Assembly: GCA_035652235.1 (NCBI GenBank)
Contig: DASREE010000042.1
Coordinates: 66,665-130,664, forward strand
Source: PALSA-612 sp035652235
GTDB taxonomy: Bacteria; Actinomycetota; Thermoleophilia; Gaiellales; Gaiellaceae
Length of the DNA stretch: 64,000 nt
Direction of reading: 5' to 3'
Positions 49,205-57,855 of the stretch are shown here, piece after piece. Both the position numbers and the translations under genes were made by a program. Each line of letters opens with the position of its first letter. The stretch's first letter is position 1. The notes under the pieces are model-generated. The model was not told where the DNA came from. It was given only the letters and a program-made list of their open reading frames with translations, and made no database searches.

Positions 49205-49719
49205 TGGGCAACCTCGAGCTTATACGCGACTTCCTGAACACCGCCGATCTCGAGCAGGGGACCGACGAGCTCGGAGGCGCAGGGGGACTCCGCGACTGGC
49301 TCCTCGCCAATGGTCTCGCAAAGCCGCGCCATCGTGCAAGTGACGAGGACGCGGCCGAGGCCCGCGCCGTCCGCGAGGCGCTCCGCGAGCTCGCCCGCGA
49401 GCACACGGGCGCAACCGCCGATCGCGACATCGCGAGCCGCACGCTCGACATCGCAGCGCGGAACGCCGGGCTTCAGGTGCGGTTCCGCGACGGAGCGATC
49501 GGCTTCGTGCCGAGCACGAGCGGCGGGCTCGGCACCCTGCTCGCCGCGGTCGGCGAGTCGATGGCGGACGGCTCGTGGCGGCGCCTGAAGGCGTGCCGCT
49601 CGGACACGTGCCGGTGGGCATTCATCGACGAAGCGCGAAACCAGTCGCGTCAGTGGTGCGACATGCGGGTGTGCGGCAACCGCGCAAAGGCACGGACGTT
49701 CAGAGGCAAGCGTGCGTAG
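49204..49719 (+). CDS. ABATE / CGNR zinc-finger regulator
   Basis: A 171-residue protein. The first 115 residues match the ABATE domain (LIRDFLNTADLEQGTDEL, LREALRELAREHTG-like), thought to sense a stress signal. The end is a CGNR zinc finger: ACRSDTCRWAFIDEARNQSR followed by QWCDMRVCGNRAKARTFR, with four cysteines and DNA-contact residues. ATG lies on the edge of a palindrome, consistent with autoregulation. AzlC follows with overlap. Confidence 0.85.
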   Translation: MGNLELIRDFLNTADLEQGTDELGGAGGLRDWLLANGLAKPRHRASDEDAAEARAVREALRELAREHTGATADRDIASRTLDIAARNAGLQVRFRDGAIGFVPSTSGGLGTLLAAVGESMADGSWRRLKACRSDTCRWAFIDEARNQSRQWCDMRVCGNRAKARTFRGKRA

Positions 49720-50383
49720 GGGCGCACGCGTGGCAGCACCGCTGCTCCCGGCGGCCGCGGCGCTCGGCGCGTCGTTCGGCGTCCTCGCGCGCGCGACTCA
49801 CTTCGACGGCGTGGCGGCGATCGTCATGTCGGCGACGACGTTCGCCGGGTCTGCGCAGGTAGCGGCGGTGTCCGTCCTCGCGGCGGGCGGCGGCGTCGCG
49901 GCAGCCGTCGGCGCTGCGCTCCTCCTGAACGCTCGCTATGCCCCGATCGGGATCAGCGTCGCGAAGTCGTTTCGCGGGCACGTCGCGAAGCGGTTCGCGG
50001 AGTCGCAGCTCGTCGTCGACGAATCCTGGGCACTCGCGGGGGGTGGGACGAAGCGCTTCGATCGTCGCGTCCTCCTCGGCGTCGGTGCGGCGCTGTGGGT
50101 CGCGTGGGTGAGCGGCACCGCGGCCGGCGTCGCGCTCGGGCGCGCGATCCACGATACGTCGGTCTTCGGCCTGGACGGCGCGTTCGCCGCGCTCTTCGCA
50201 GCCCTGCTCGCGGCGCAGCTGCGGGACCGGCGGCGCCTCGCCGCGGCGGCGGGCGGCGCGGCCATCGCCGCGGTGTTGATCCCCATCGCGCCTGCGGGCG
50301 TCCCGATCATCGCGGCGACTGCAGCGGTCCTCGTCGGCTGGCGGAGCGGGAAAATCGTAGGCCGACCGAAGGCTGGCCCATGA
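49712..50383 (+). CDS. azlC: AzlC-family branched-chain amino acid permease
   Basis: A 223-residue membrane protein of the AzlC family, large subunit of an exporter of branched-chain amino acids or related compounds. Signatures include AAALGASFGVLAR, SATTFAGSAQVAAVSVL, LLLNARYAPIGISVA and ESWALA. GTG overlaps the regulator's end by 8 bp, and its stop overlaps azlD. Regulator, azlC and azlD thus form one transcription unit. Confidence 0.87.
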   Translation: MRRGARVAAPLLPAAAALGASFGVLARATHFDGVAAIVMSATTFAGSAQVAAVSVLAAGGGVAAAVGAALLLNARYAPIGISVAKSFRGHVAKRFAESQLVVDESWALAGGGTKRFDRRVLLGVGAALWVAWVSGTAAGVALGRAIHDTSVFGLDGAFAALFAALLAAQLRDRRRLAAAAGGAAIAAVLIPIAPAGVPIIAATAAVLVGWRSGKIVGRPKAGP

Positions 50384-50688
50384 GCGCCGCGTGGCAGGCC
50401 GTGCTGCTCGTCGGCGCCGGGACGGCGGTGCTGAAGGCGGTCGGGCCCGTCGGCGTCGCCGGCCGGCGGTTGCCGCCGTTCGCCGACCGGCTGCTCGAGC
50501 TCGTCGCGCCTGCGATCCTCGCCGCGCTCGTCGTCACGGAGACGTTCGGCAGCGGGGGGTCGCTCGTCGTGGACGCGCGACTTGCAGGCGTCGCGACCGG
50601 CGTCGCGGCGGTGGCGCTCCGGGCGCCGCTCTGGGCGGTCGTCGTGGCCGGCGCGGCGGCGACTGCGCTCGTCCGCGCGCTCAGCTGA
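50380..50688 (+). CDS. azlD: AzlD-family small subunit
   Basis: A 102-residue membrane protein with about four helices, partner of AzlC. VGAGTAVLKAVGPVGVAGRRLPP and LLELVAPAILAALVV are typical. ATG overlaps the azlC stop as ATGA. It overlaps the convergent HAD gene by 8 bp. Confidence 0.87.
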   Translation: MSAAWQAVLLVGAGTAVLKAVGPVGVAGRRLPPFADRLLELVAPAILAALVVTETFGSGGSLVVDARLAGVATGVAAVALRAPLWAVVVAGAAATALVRALS

Positions 50689-51340
50689 AGCGGGCGAGCA
50701 GCTCGTCCGGCGGCAGGTCGGCGAGCGAGTCGAGCAGCAGGTCGGCCTCGTCGAGCCCGAACTCCCGCGTGACGTCGTTCGGGATCGCGACGACGTAGAT
50801 CCCGGCCGCCTTCGCGGCGCGGACCCCGTTCGGCGAGTCCTCGAACACGACCGCCTCGTCCGCGCCGACGCCGAGGACGTCGAGCGCCTCGAGGTACATC
50901 GTCGGGCTCGGCTTCGCGCGCTCGTGGTCGCGGTCGGCGGTGATGATCGCGTGCCAGCCGACCGCGCGCTCGAGCCGCTCGAGATGGAGGTCGATCCAGG
51001 CGCGCGACGCGCTCGAGACGATCGCGCGCTTCAGGCCGAGCCGGTCGGCCGCCTCGAGGTACTCGAGGATCCCGGGCCGCAGCTCCTCGGCCTCGATCAG
51101 GGAGATCTCGTGTGCGTACCGGCGCTCGTTCAGCGCGTCGCGCTCGAGCGGCTCGCCGACGAGCTGCTCGAGGTGGTCCATCGGGCTCCAGCGGCCCGTC
51201 GTGCCGACGATCCCGGCCCACTCGTCGGCGGGCAGTTCGTGGCCGTGCTCTCGGTAGAGCCACTCCCAGCCCGCACGCGACGCCGTCTCCGTGTCGATGA
51301 TGAGCCCGTCGAAGTCGAAGAGGAACGCCTTGATCGCCAC
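50681..51340 (-). CDS. HAD-family phosphatase (beta-phosphoglucomutase-like)
   Basis: A 219-residue hydrolase of HAD subfamily IA. Motif I FLFDFDGLIIDTE has nucleophile D9 and acid/base D11; motif II IVSSASR; motif III AKPSPTMYLEALD; motif IV VVFEDSPNGVRAAKAAG. The cap domain is helical, as in phosphoglucomutase-like enzymes. Substrate not known. GTG start with TACTCT 8 nt upstream; it shares a 20-bp gap with the divergent hyuA. Confidence 0.87.
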   Translation of the reverse strand: MAIKAFLFDFDGLIIDTETASRAGWEWLYREHGHELPADEWAGIVGTTGRWSPMDHLEQLVGEPLERDALNERRYAHEISLIEAEELRPGILEYLEAADRLGLKRAIVSSASRAWIDLHLERLERAVGWHAIITADRDHERAKPSPTMYLEALDVLGVGADEAVVFEDSPNGVRAAKAAGIYVVAIPNDVTREFGLDEADLLLDSLADLPPDELLARFS

Positions 51341-51347
51341 GGCGATG

Positions 51348-51354
51348 CAGAGTA
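51348..51354. promoter_or_regulatory. Face-to-face -10 boxes of HAD gene and hyuA
   Basis: On the plus strand CAGAGT (51348-51353) ends 7 nt before the hyuA GTG at 51361; on the minus strand TACTCT (51349-51354) ends 8 nt before the HAD-gene GTG at 51340. The two boxes are nearly the same bases, so the two starts should compete for polymerase. Confidence 0.4.
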
Positions 51355-51360
51355 CGTCGC

Positions 51361-53097
51361 GTGGCGATCCTCGGCGTCGACGTCGGCGGCACGTTCACCG
51401 ACGCGGTTCTCCTCGACGGCGGCGAGCTGCGCACGGCGAAGGTGCCGACGGCCGAACGGCAGGAGGAATCGGCGCTGGCGGCCGCCCGCGCCGTCGGTGC
51501 GGAGCACGTCGAGCGCTTCGTCCACGGCACGACCGTCGCGACGAACGCGCTGCTCGAGCGGCGCGGCGCGAGGACCGCGTTCGTCGCGAACGAGGGCTTC
51601 GAGCATCTGCTCTACCTCCGCCGGCAGGCGCGTGCGCACCTGTACAGGCTCTGCGACGAGCAACCGGAGCCGCTCGTCGCGCTCGAGCGCTGCCACGGAG
51701 TCCGCGGCCGGCTCAGTCCCGAGGGTGAGCTCGCGCCGCTCGAGCTCGCGACGCTGCCCGACCTCGGCGGTGTCGACGCCGCCGCCGTGTGCCTGCTCTT
51801 CGCCTTCCGCGACCCGTCCCACGAACGCGCGGTCGCGGCCGCGTTGCGCGCGCGGCACCCGCACGTTCACGTCGTCGCCTCGCACGAGGTGGCGCCCGAG
51901 TTCCGGGAGTACGAGCGCGCGTCGACGACGGTCGCGGACGCCTATCTCGCGCCGGTGACGGGGCGGTACCTGCGCTCGCTCGCGGGCGCCGCGCGCGACG
52001 CCGGCCTGCCCGAGCCGCACGTCATGCTCTCGTCCGGCGGCGTCGCGACGGTGAGCGACGCGGCGGCGCATCCGGCCGCCCTGCTCGTGTCGGGACCCGC
52101 GGGCGGCGTCGTCGGCGCGGGCCTCGTCGCGCGGCGTGCCGGGTTCGAGAATGCGATCGCGTTCGACATGGGCGGCACGTCGACCGACGTCTGTCTCCTG
52201 CCCGGCGGACACGCGGCGCGGGTCGCCGAGCGCACGGTGGGCGGCTTCCCGATCCGGCTGCCGACGGTCGACCTCCACACGGTCGGCGCGGGCGGCGGCT
52301 CGCTCGTCCGGCGCGACGCGGGCGGCGCGATCCGCGTCGGCCCGGAGTCGGCCGGCGCGCGTCCCGGCCCCGCCTGCTACGGCGCGGGCGGCGGCGCGAC
52401 GGTGACCGACGCGAACCTGCTGCTCGGACGGTTGCCCGACGAGCTGCCGGGCGGGCTCGCGCTCGACCGGGACGCCGCGGCGCGCGCCCTCGCCGACGTG
52501 GACCCGGCCGCCGTGATCGACGTCGTGAACGCCGAGATGCTGCGCGCGCTCCGCGTCGTGTCCGTCGAGCGCGGCGAGGATCCTCGCGACTTCGCGCTCG
52601 TCGCGTTCGGCGGCGCGGGGCCGCTGCACGCGTGCGCGCTCGCCGAGGAGCTCGGCATCGACGCGGTGCTCGTGCCGCACGCCGCCGGCGTCCTCTCCGC
52701 CCTCGGCCTCGTCGCCGGCGACGAGCGCCGCGACCGCGTCGTCTCCTACGTGCGCCCGCTCGCCGACGTCGGCGACCTTCCCGCGGTGGGCGACGCCGAC
52801 CTGCGCTACCGCGGCCAGTCGTTCGAGCTCACGGTGCCGCTGCAGCCCGATCTCGCGGAGGCGTTCCACCGCGCGCACGAGGACCGGTACGGCTACGCCG
52901 ACCGCGGGCGCGAGATCGAGCTCGTCGCCGTCCGGACCGCGGATGTCGTCCCCGGCCCCGACGTCGGCTTCCAAGTAACACGCCGTTACGACGTGGTCGG
53001 GCCGTCGGTCGTCGAGCTGCCCGGTGCGACGTGCTGGGTTCCCGCCGGCTGGAGCGGTGCGACGAACGACGACGGGACGCTGGTGCTTCGCCGGTGA
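51361..53097 (+). CDS. Hydantoinase/oxoprolinase subunit A-like protein
   Basis: A 578-residue member of the HyuA family (ATP-dependent N-methylhydantoinase, 5-oxoprolinase, acetone carboxylase beta). ILGVDVGGTFTDAVLL is the ATP-binding start, VHGTTVATNALLERRG follows, and FDMGGTSTDVCL is the second phosphate loop. VGAGGGSLVRRDAGG and RPGPACYG are family motifs. It is shorter than most (about 680), mainly near the C-terminus. GTG start; its stop overlaps hyuB as GTGA. The real substrate is not known. Confidence 0.88.
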   Translation: MAILGVDVGGTFTDAVLLDGGELRTAKVPTAERQEESALAAARAVGAEHVERFVHGTTVATNALLERRGARTAFVANEGFEHLLYLRRQARAHLYRLCDEQPEPLVALERCHGVRGRLSPEGELAPLELATLPDLGGVDAAAVCLLFAFRDPSHERAVAAALRARHPHVHVVASHEVAPEFREYERASTTVADAYLAPVTGRYLRSLAGAARDAGLPEPHVMLSSGGVATVSDAAAHPAALLVSGPAGGVVGAGLVARRAGFENAIAFDMGGTSTDVCLLPGGHAARVAERTVGGFPIRLPTVDLHTVGAGGGSLVRRDAGGAIRVGPESAGARPGPACYGAGGGATVTDANLLLGRLPDELPGGLALDRDAAARALADVDPAAVIDVVNAEMLRALRVVSVERGEDPRDFALVAFGGAGPLHACALAEELGIDAVLVPHAAGVLSALGLVAGDERRDRVVSYVRPLADVGDLPAVGDADLRYRGQSFELTVPLQPDLAEAFHRAHEDRYGYADRGREIELVAVRTADVVPGPDVGFQVTRRYDVVGPSVVELPGATCWVPAGWSGATNDDGTLVLRR

Positions 53098-54551
53098 ACG
53101 TCGAGCTGCAGGTCGTCGCGAGCTCGCTCCGCGCCGTCGCGGAGGAGATGGGCGCGGTGCTCGTGCGCTCCGCGTTCTCGGCGAACATCAAGGAGCGACG
53201 CGACTGCTCGACCGCGATCTTCGACGAGCGCGGACGGATGATCGCGCAGGCTGAGCACATCCCCGTGCACCTCGGCGCGATGCCGGACGCGGTCGCCGCT
53301 GCGATGCGGCTCGGGCTCGAGCGCGGCGAGACCTGCATCCTGAACGACCCGTACACGGGCGGCACGCATCTGCCCGACGTGACGCTCGTCTCGCGAACCG
53401 CGCTCGGCTACGCCGTCTCGCGGGCGCACCATGCCGACGTCGGCGGGATGGAGCCGGCGAGCCTGCCGGCGTTCTCGCGGGAGCTTTACCAGGAAGGGCT
53501 CATCGTCCCGCCGACGCGGCTGACGGACGACGTCGTCGGGCTCTTCGTCGCGAACGCGCGCAATCCCGACGAGCGGCGCGGCGACCTGCGCGCCCAGGTC
53601 GCGGCGCACCGGCTCGCCGAGCTGCGCGTCGAGGAGCTCTGCGCGCGGCGCGGTGCGCACACCGTCGCCGCTGCGATGGACGAGCTGTACGCGTACTCCG
53701 AGCGGATGGTCCGCGCTGCGCTCGCCGAGCTGCCGGACGGGACCTGGACGGCCGAGGACGTCGTCGAGAGCGTCGACGGCGACCTCGCGATCCGGGCGGC
53801 CGTGACGATCGCCGGCGACGCGATCGCGATCGACTTCGCGGGGACATCGCCGCAGGACGCGTACAACCTGAACTGCCCGCTCTCGGTCACGCGTTCCGCC
53901 TGCTACTTCGTCGTGCGCTGCCTCACGGCTCCCGACCTGCCGGCATCGGGCGGCGCGTTCGAGCCGGTGAGCGTGACAGCGCCGGAGGGCTGCCTCGTCA
54001 ACGCGCGTCCGCCGGCGGCGGTCGTCGCCGGGAACACGGAGACCTCGTCGCGCATCGTCGACACGCTCTTCCTCGCGCTCGGCGAGCGTGCGCAGGGGCA
54101 GGGGACGATGAACAACGTCGCGCTCGGGAACGAGCGGTTCACGTACTACGAGACGATCGGCGGCGGCCAGGGCGCGTGCGCCGACGCCGATGGTCCTTCC
54201 GCCGTACACGTCGCGATGTCGAACACCCTCATGACGCCCGTCGAGGCGCTCGAGCTCGGCTACCCGCTCCGGGTCGAGCGCTGGGAGCTCCGGCGAGGAT
54301 CGGGCGGCGCCGGCGCACACCGCGGCGGCGACGGCGTCGTCCGCGAGCTGCGCGTGCTCGAGGACTGCCGCCTGTCGGTGCTCGCCGAGCGGCGTGTGCA
54401 TTCGCCGCGGGGCGCGCACGGGGGCGGCGACGGCGCGGCCGGGCGCACGCTCGTGAACGGCGAGGGGCAGTCCGCGAAGGTGACGCGCGCTCTTCGCGCC
54501 GGCGACGTCGTCCGCATCGAGACTCCCGGCGGGGGCGGGTACGGCGACTGA
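53094..54551 (+). CDS. Hydantoinase/oxoprolinase subunit B-like protein
   Basis: A 485-residue HyuB partner. VVASSLRAVAEEMGAVLVRSAFSANIKERRDCSTAIFD is the usual start (cited in part); HLGAMPDAV, NDPYTGGTHLPDVTL and HHADVGGM give the metal-binding histidines and aspartates. It ends with IETPGGGGYGD, the family's C-terminus. With HyuA it forms a complex that opens imide rings using ATP. Coupled to hyuA by GTGA. Confidence 0.9.
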   Translation: MNVELQVVASSLRAVAEEMGAVLVRSAFSANIKERRDCSTAIFDERGRMIAQAEHIPVHLGAMPDAVAAAMRLGLERGETCILNDPYTGGTHLPDVTLVSRTALGYAVSRAHHADVGGMEPASLPAFSRELYQEGLIVPPTRLTDDVVGLFVANARNPDERRGDLRAQVAAHRLAELRVEELCARRGAHTVAAAMDELYAYSERMVRAALAELPDGTWTAEDVVESVDGDLAIRAAVTIAGDAIAIDFAGTSPQDAYNLNCPLSVTRSACYFVVRCLTAPDLPASGGAFEPVSVTAPEGCLVNARPPAAVVAGNTETSSRIVDTLFLALGERAQGQGTMNNVALGNERFTYYETIGGGQGACADADGPSAVHVAMSNTLMTPVEALELGYPLRVERWELRRGSGGAGAHRGGDGVVRELRVLEDCRLSVLAERRVHSPRGAHGGGDGAAGRTLVNGEGQSAKVTRALRAGDVVRIETPGGGGYGD

Positions 54552-54558
54552 TACCCGG

Positions 54559-54921
54559 TCAGCGCTCGCGGGGCCGGTGCGAGGACGAGTAGACGTCCTT
54601 GCGCGCGATCTTCCCGTCGCGCAGCGGGAAGACGTCGACCCCGTCCCACTCGAGCGTGCGCCCGTCGCGCTCGAGCGTCGCCGTCCACTCGCAGACGGCG
54701 AAGTCGTCGCCGCACTGGAGCGACCGCGTCGAGAATCGCAACGTCGGGTTGTTGCGGAAGATCTGCGCGATGTGCGTGCGGACGGCATCGGCGCCCTCGG
54801 CGCGCTCGTCCGCCGTGTGATTGTGGAAGACGATCTCCGGATGGTGCTCGGCGTCGATCGCGTCGACGTCGTGCCGGTTCCAGGCGTTGTTGTAGCGCTC
54901 GATCAGCTCGCGTACGTTCAC
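54559..54921 (-). CDS. SnoaL/NTF2-like protein
   Basis: A 120-residue alpha+beta barrel protein: LIERYNNAWNRHDVDAIDAEHHPEIVFHNH, then CGDDFAVCEWTATLERDGRTLEWDGVDVFPLRDGKI. Such proteins act as small isomerases, hydrolases or binding proteins; function open. GTG overlaps the selB stop as GTGA, but a direct role in selenium metabolism is not implied. Confidence 0.8.
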   Translation of the reverse strand: MNVRELIERYNNAWNRHDVDAIDAEHHPEIVFHNHTADERAEGADAVRTHIAQIFRNNPTLRFSTRSLQCGDDFAVCEWTATLERDGRTLEWDGVDVFPLRDGKIARKDVYSSSHRPRER

Positions 54922-56576
54922 GGCTCGATTGTCCCACGCCGGCGCAGCACGCGCTCGTCGCCGACGCGGCGTGTGACGCCGTCGGCGTCGAAGCGCTCGA
55001 GCAGCATCTGCGCCGTCTTCCGGCCGACCCCGAGCAGGTCACGGAACCGTGCGAGCGCGATGCGGCCGCTTGCCTCGCACTCGGCGACGAGCGCCGCACG
55101 CGCCTGCTCGAACGCCACTGCCGAGACGGCGTACCCGTCGCCGACGCGGACGAGCCTCCCCTCGCGCTCGAGGAACCGGGCGAGCAGGGGATCGTCGACC
55201 TTGACCGGCTCGAGGCCGAGCGTCGCCTCGAGCGCCGCCGCCGCCTCGGCGCGCGCGCCGAGCGCCGCGCCCGCTCCGGGACGGTAGAGCTTCGCGCCGC
55301 GCCGCTCGAGGCCGAGCAGCGGGGCGACGTCGGCTGCCCACGGCTCCGGCGGGGGCGCGATGCCGGGGTCGAGCTCGTCCGCCTGCTCCAGCCGCCGGTC
55401 GAGCTCGGCGCGCAGGTCGTCGAGCCAGGCGCGCGAGAAGACCCAGCCGCCCGCACGCTCGAGCCCGTCGAGCGGACCGAGCCGCGACACCGTCTCCTCG
55501 CGCACGGGCTCGTGCACCGTCGCGGCCACGTCGCCGCGCGCGATCAGCTCCAGGCGGTCCTCGCTCGCGTGGCGCGGCGGCGTCGGATCGAGCACGGTGC
55601 CGCCGCCGACCGTCGTGCCGGCGCGAAGCACGACGCGGTCCCCGCGCGCGGCGACGACCGGCGCTGCGAGCCTGAGCTGCGCGAAGCGGTCGCCGAGGCG
55701 CACGACGCGCGCGATGACGTCCGCCGTCCCGTGGTGGACGTGCACGCGCGCGGGGACGTCGGCGAGCGCGGCGAGCTCGACGTCGAGGCGGTAGCTCGCG
55801 GCGTACGCGCCGGGAGCGACGAGGGCGTCGCCGCGCTGCAGCTCCGTCCGCTCGAGCCCCGGCAGCGAGACGGCGACGCGCTGTCCCGCCTCCGCGCGGT
55901 CGACGTCCCGGTCGTGCACCTGCACGCTCCGCACGCGGACCGCGCGTCCACTCGGCTCGGCGCGCAGCTCGTCGCCCTCGCCGATCGTTCCCGACCAGAG
56001 CGTCCCCGTGGCGACGGTGCCGATCCCGCGCAGCGAGAAGACGCGGTCGACGTAGAGACGCGTCGGCGCAGCGGGACGCTCGCGCTCGCGCGCGACGCCC
56101 GCGAGCGCCGCGCGCAGGTCGTCGAGCCCGCTGCCCGTTCGCGCGCTGACGGCGACGACCGGCGCGCCCGGCACGAGCTCCTCCGCCTCGGCCACCGCGA
56201 GCTCGACCGTTTCCTCGTCGGCGGCGTCGGTCTTCGTGATCGCGACGACGCCTCGCTCGACTCCGAGGAGGCGCAGGATCGCGAGGTGCTCGTGCGTCTG
56301 CGGCCGCGCGCCTTCGTTCGCGTCGATGACGAGGAGGAAGAGGTCGATGCCGCTCGCGCCGGCGACCATCGTGCGGACGAACCGCTCGTGGCCGGGCACG
56401 TCGACGACGGAGACGCGCGACCCGTCGGTCAGCTCGAGCGGCGCATAGCCGAGGTCGATCGAGATCCCGCGCTCGCGCTCCTGGGGCAGCCGGTCGGTGT
56501 TCTTGCCCGTGAGCGCCTCGACGAGGGTCGTCTTCCCGTGGTCGATGTGACCCGCGGTGCCGACCGTCAGCGGCAT
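54918..56576 (-). CDS. selB: Selenocysteine-specific elongation factor SelB
   Basis: A 552-residue GTPase that brings Sec-tRNA to UGA codons with a SECIS element. G1 is GHIDHGKTT (9-17), G3 DVPGHERFVRTMVAG, and the G4 site reads TKTD. Domains II and III follow (about 175-350), with RVFSLRGIGTVATGTL. The C-terminal part (about 370-552) contains winged-helix repeats that bind the SECIS RNA. Start ATG overlaps the selA end by 10 bp. Confidence 0.97.
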   Translation of the reverse strand: MPLTVGTAGHIDHGKTTLVEALTGKNTDRLPQERERGISIDLGYAPLELTDGSRVSVVDVPGHERFVRTMVAGASGIDLFLLVIDANEGARPQTHEHLAILRLLGVERGVVAITKTDAADEETVELAVAEAEELVPGAPVVAVSARTGSGLDDLRAALAGVARERERPAAPTRLYVDRVFSLRGIGTVATGTLWSGTIGEGDELRAEPSGRAVRVRSVQVHDRDVDRAEAGQRVAVSLPGLERTELQRGDALVAPGAYAASYRLDVELAALADVPARVHVHHGTADVIARVVRLGDRFAQLRLAAPVVAARGDRVVLRAGTTVGGGTVLDPTPPRHASEDRLELIARGDVAATVHEPVREETVSRLGPLDGLERAGGWVFSRAWLDDLRAELDRRLEQADELDPGIAPPPEPWAADVAPLLGLERRGAKLYRPGAGAALGARAEAAAALEATLGLEPVKVDDPLLARFLEREGRLVRVGDGYAVSAVAFEQARAALVAECEASGRIALARFRDLLGVGRKTAQMLLERFDADGVTRRVGDERVLRRRGTIEP

Positions 56577-57838
56577 CGCGCGATCGCGGCCGCGACCTCG
56601 TCGAGCTCGGCGTCGGCGAGCGTGCGGCAGTCGAGCAGGAGCCTGCCGTCGCGGACGATCCCGACCACGGCCGGGTCGCCGAGCCGAAGCGGCGCCGCGA
56701 GCGACTCGTCGAGGGCGCACGCCCAGCTCTGGAGCTCGGCAAGCGGGAGCGCCCCGCCGCCCACGCGGGCGACGGTCTCCTCGACCTCGCCGCCGACGAG
56801 CGCTGCGAGACGCGAGGCGCGCTCGCGCACCGCGCCCGCGTCCTCGGCGAGCATGCGCAGCACGGGGATGCGCGACGGCGCGTCGAGGTACAGCCTGAGG
56901 GTCGCCTCGAGCGCGGCGAGCGTGAGCTTGTCGGCGCGCACGGCGCGGTGCAGCGGATGCGCGCGCAGGCGCTCGACGAGGTCGGCGCACCCGACCACGA
57001 TCCCCGCCTGCGGCCCGCCGAGCAGCTTGTCACCGGAGAAGCAGACGAGGTCCGCGCCCGCCGCGAGCGAGGCGCGTGCGGACGGCTCGCCGGCCAGCTC
57101 CGCGAGCACGCCCGAGCCGAGGTCGTCGAGGAGCGGGACGCCCGCGCGCCGCGCGACTGCGGCGAGCTCCTCGAGCTGCGGAAGCTCCGTGAAGCCGACC
57201 ACGCGGAAGTTCGACTGGTGCACGCGCAGGAGGAGCGCGGTCTCGTCGCGCAACGCGCGCTCGTAGTCCTTCGCGCGTGTGCGATTCGTGGTGCCCACCT
57301 CGACGAGCCGCGCGCCGGAGCGTGCGAGCACGTCCGGGATGCGGAAGCCGTCGCCGATCTCGATCAGCTCGCCGCGCGAGACGATCACGTCGCGGCCCTC
57401 GGCGAGCGCGGCGAGCGCGAGCAGCATCGCGGCGGCGTTGTTGTTCACGACGATCGCCGCCTCTGCGCCCGTCAGGCGGCGGAGGAGCGGTGCGACGTGG
57501 TCCTGCCGCGAGCCGCGCACGCCGTCGCGCAGGTCGAGCTCGAGGTTCGAGTAGCCCCGCGCGACGTCCACTATCTGCGCGATCGCCTCCGGGGCGAGCG
57601 GCGCGCGGCCGAGGTTCGTGTGGACGACCACGCCCGTCGCGTTCAGGACGCGCCGCAGGCGCGGCTGCCGCAGCGTCCGCAGCTCCTCCTGCAGCCGCGC
57701 GACGAGGTCGCCCGGGTCGGCGCCGGCACGGATCTCTTCACGGGCGCGGCCGATCACGGCGCGCGCGGCGTCGACGGCGAGCGGATCGTCGGCGCTCCGC
57801 GCGAGCTCGTCCACCGACGGGAGGTCGCGGAGCTCCAC
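56567..57838 (-). CDS. selA: L-seryl-tRNA(Sec) selenium transferase
   Basis: A 423-residue PLP enzyme that changes Ser-tRNA(Sec) to Sec-tRNA(Sec) with selenophosphate. The N-terminal tRNA-binding region leads to the core: NATGVVVHTNLGRAPL, EAAIVVNNNAAAMLLAL, then PLP lysine K271 in FSGDKLLGGPQAG. Length is close to bacterial SelA (about 460). GTG has GGAGG about 10 nt upstream. selD, needed to make selenophosphate, is not in the window. Confidence 0.96.
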   Translation of the reverse strand: MELRDLPSVDELARSADDPLAVDAARAVIGRAREEIRAGADPGDLVARLQEELRTLRQPRLRRVLNATGVVVHTNLGRAPLAPEAIAQIVDVARGYSNLELDLRDGVRGSRQDHVAPLLRRLTGAEAAIVVNNNAAAMLLALAALAEGRDVIVSRGELIEIGDGFRIPDVLARSGARLVEVGTTNRTRAKDYERALRDETALLLRVHQSNFRVVGFTELPQLEELAAVARRAGVPLLDDLGSGVLAELAGEPSARASLAAGADLVCFSGDKLLGGPQAGIVVGCADLVERLRAHPLHRAVRADKLTLAALEATLRLYLDAPSRIPVLRMLAEDAGAVRERASRLAALVGGEVEETVARVGGGALPLAELQSWACALDESLAAPLRLGDPAVVGIVRDGRLLLDCRTLADAELDEVAAAIARCR

Positions 57839-57855
57839 TTACCGCGCGCCTCCGA

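Noticed and set aside
49155..49451. Minus-strand frame overlapping the CGNR regulator start
   Set aside because: It is antisense to a clear ABATE domain and reads as a Ser/Arg-rich shadow.
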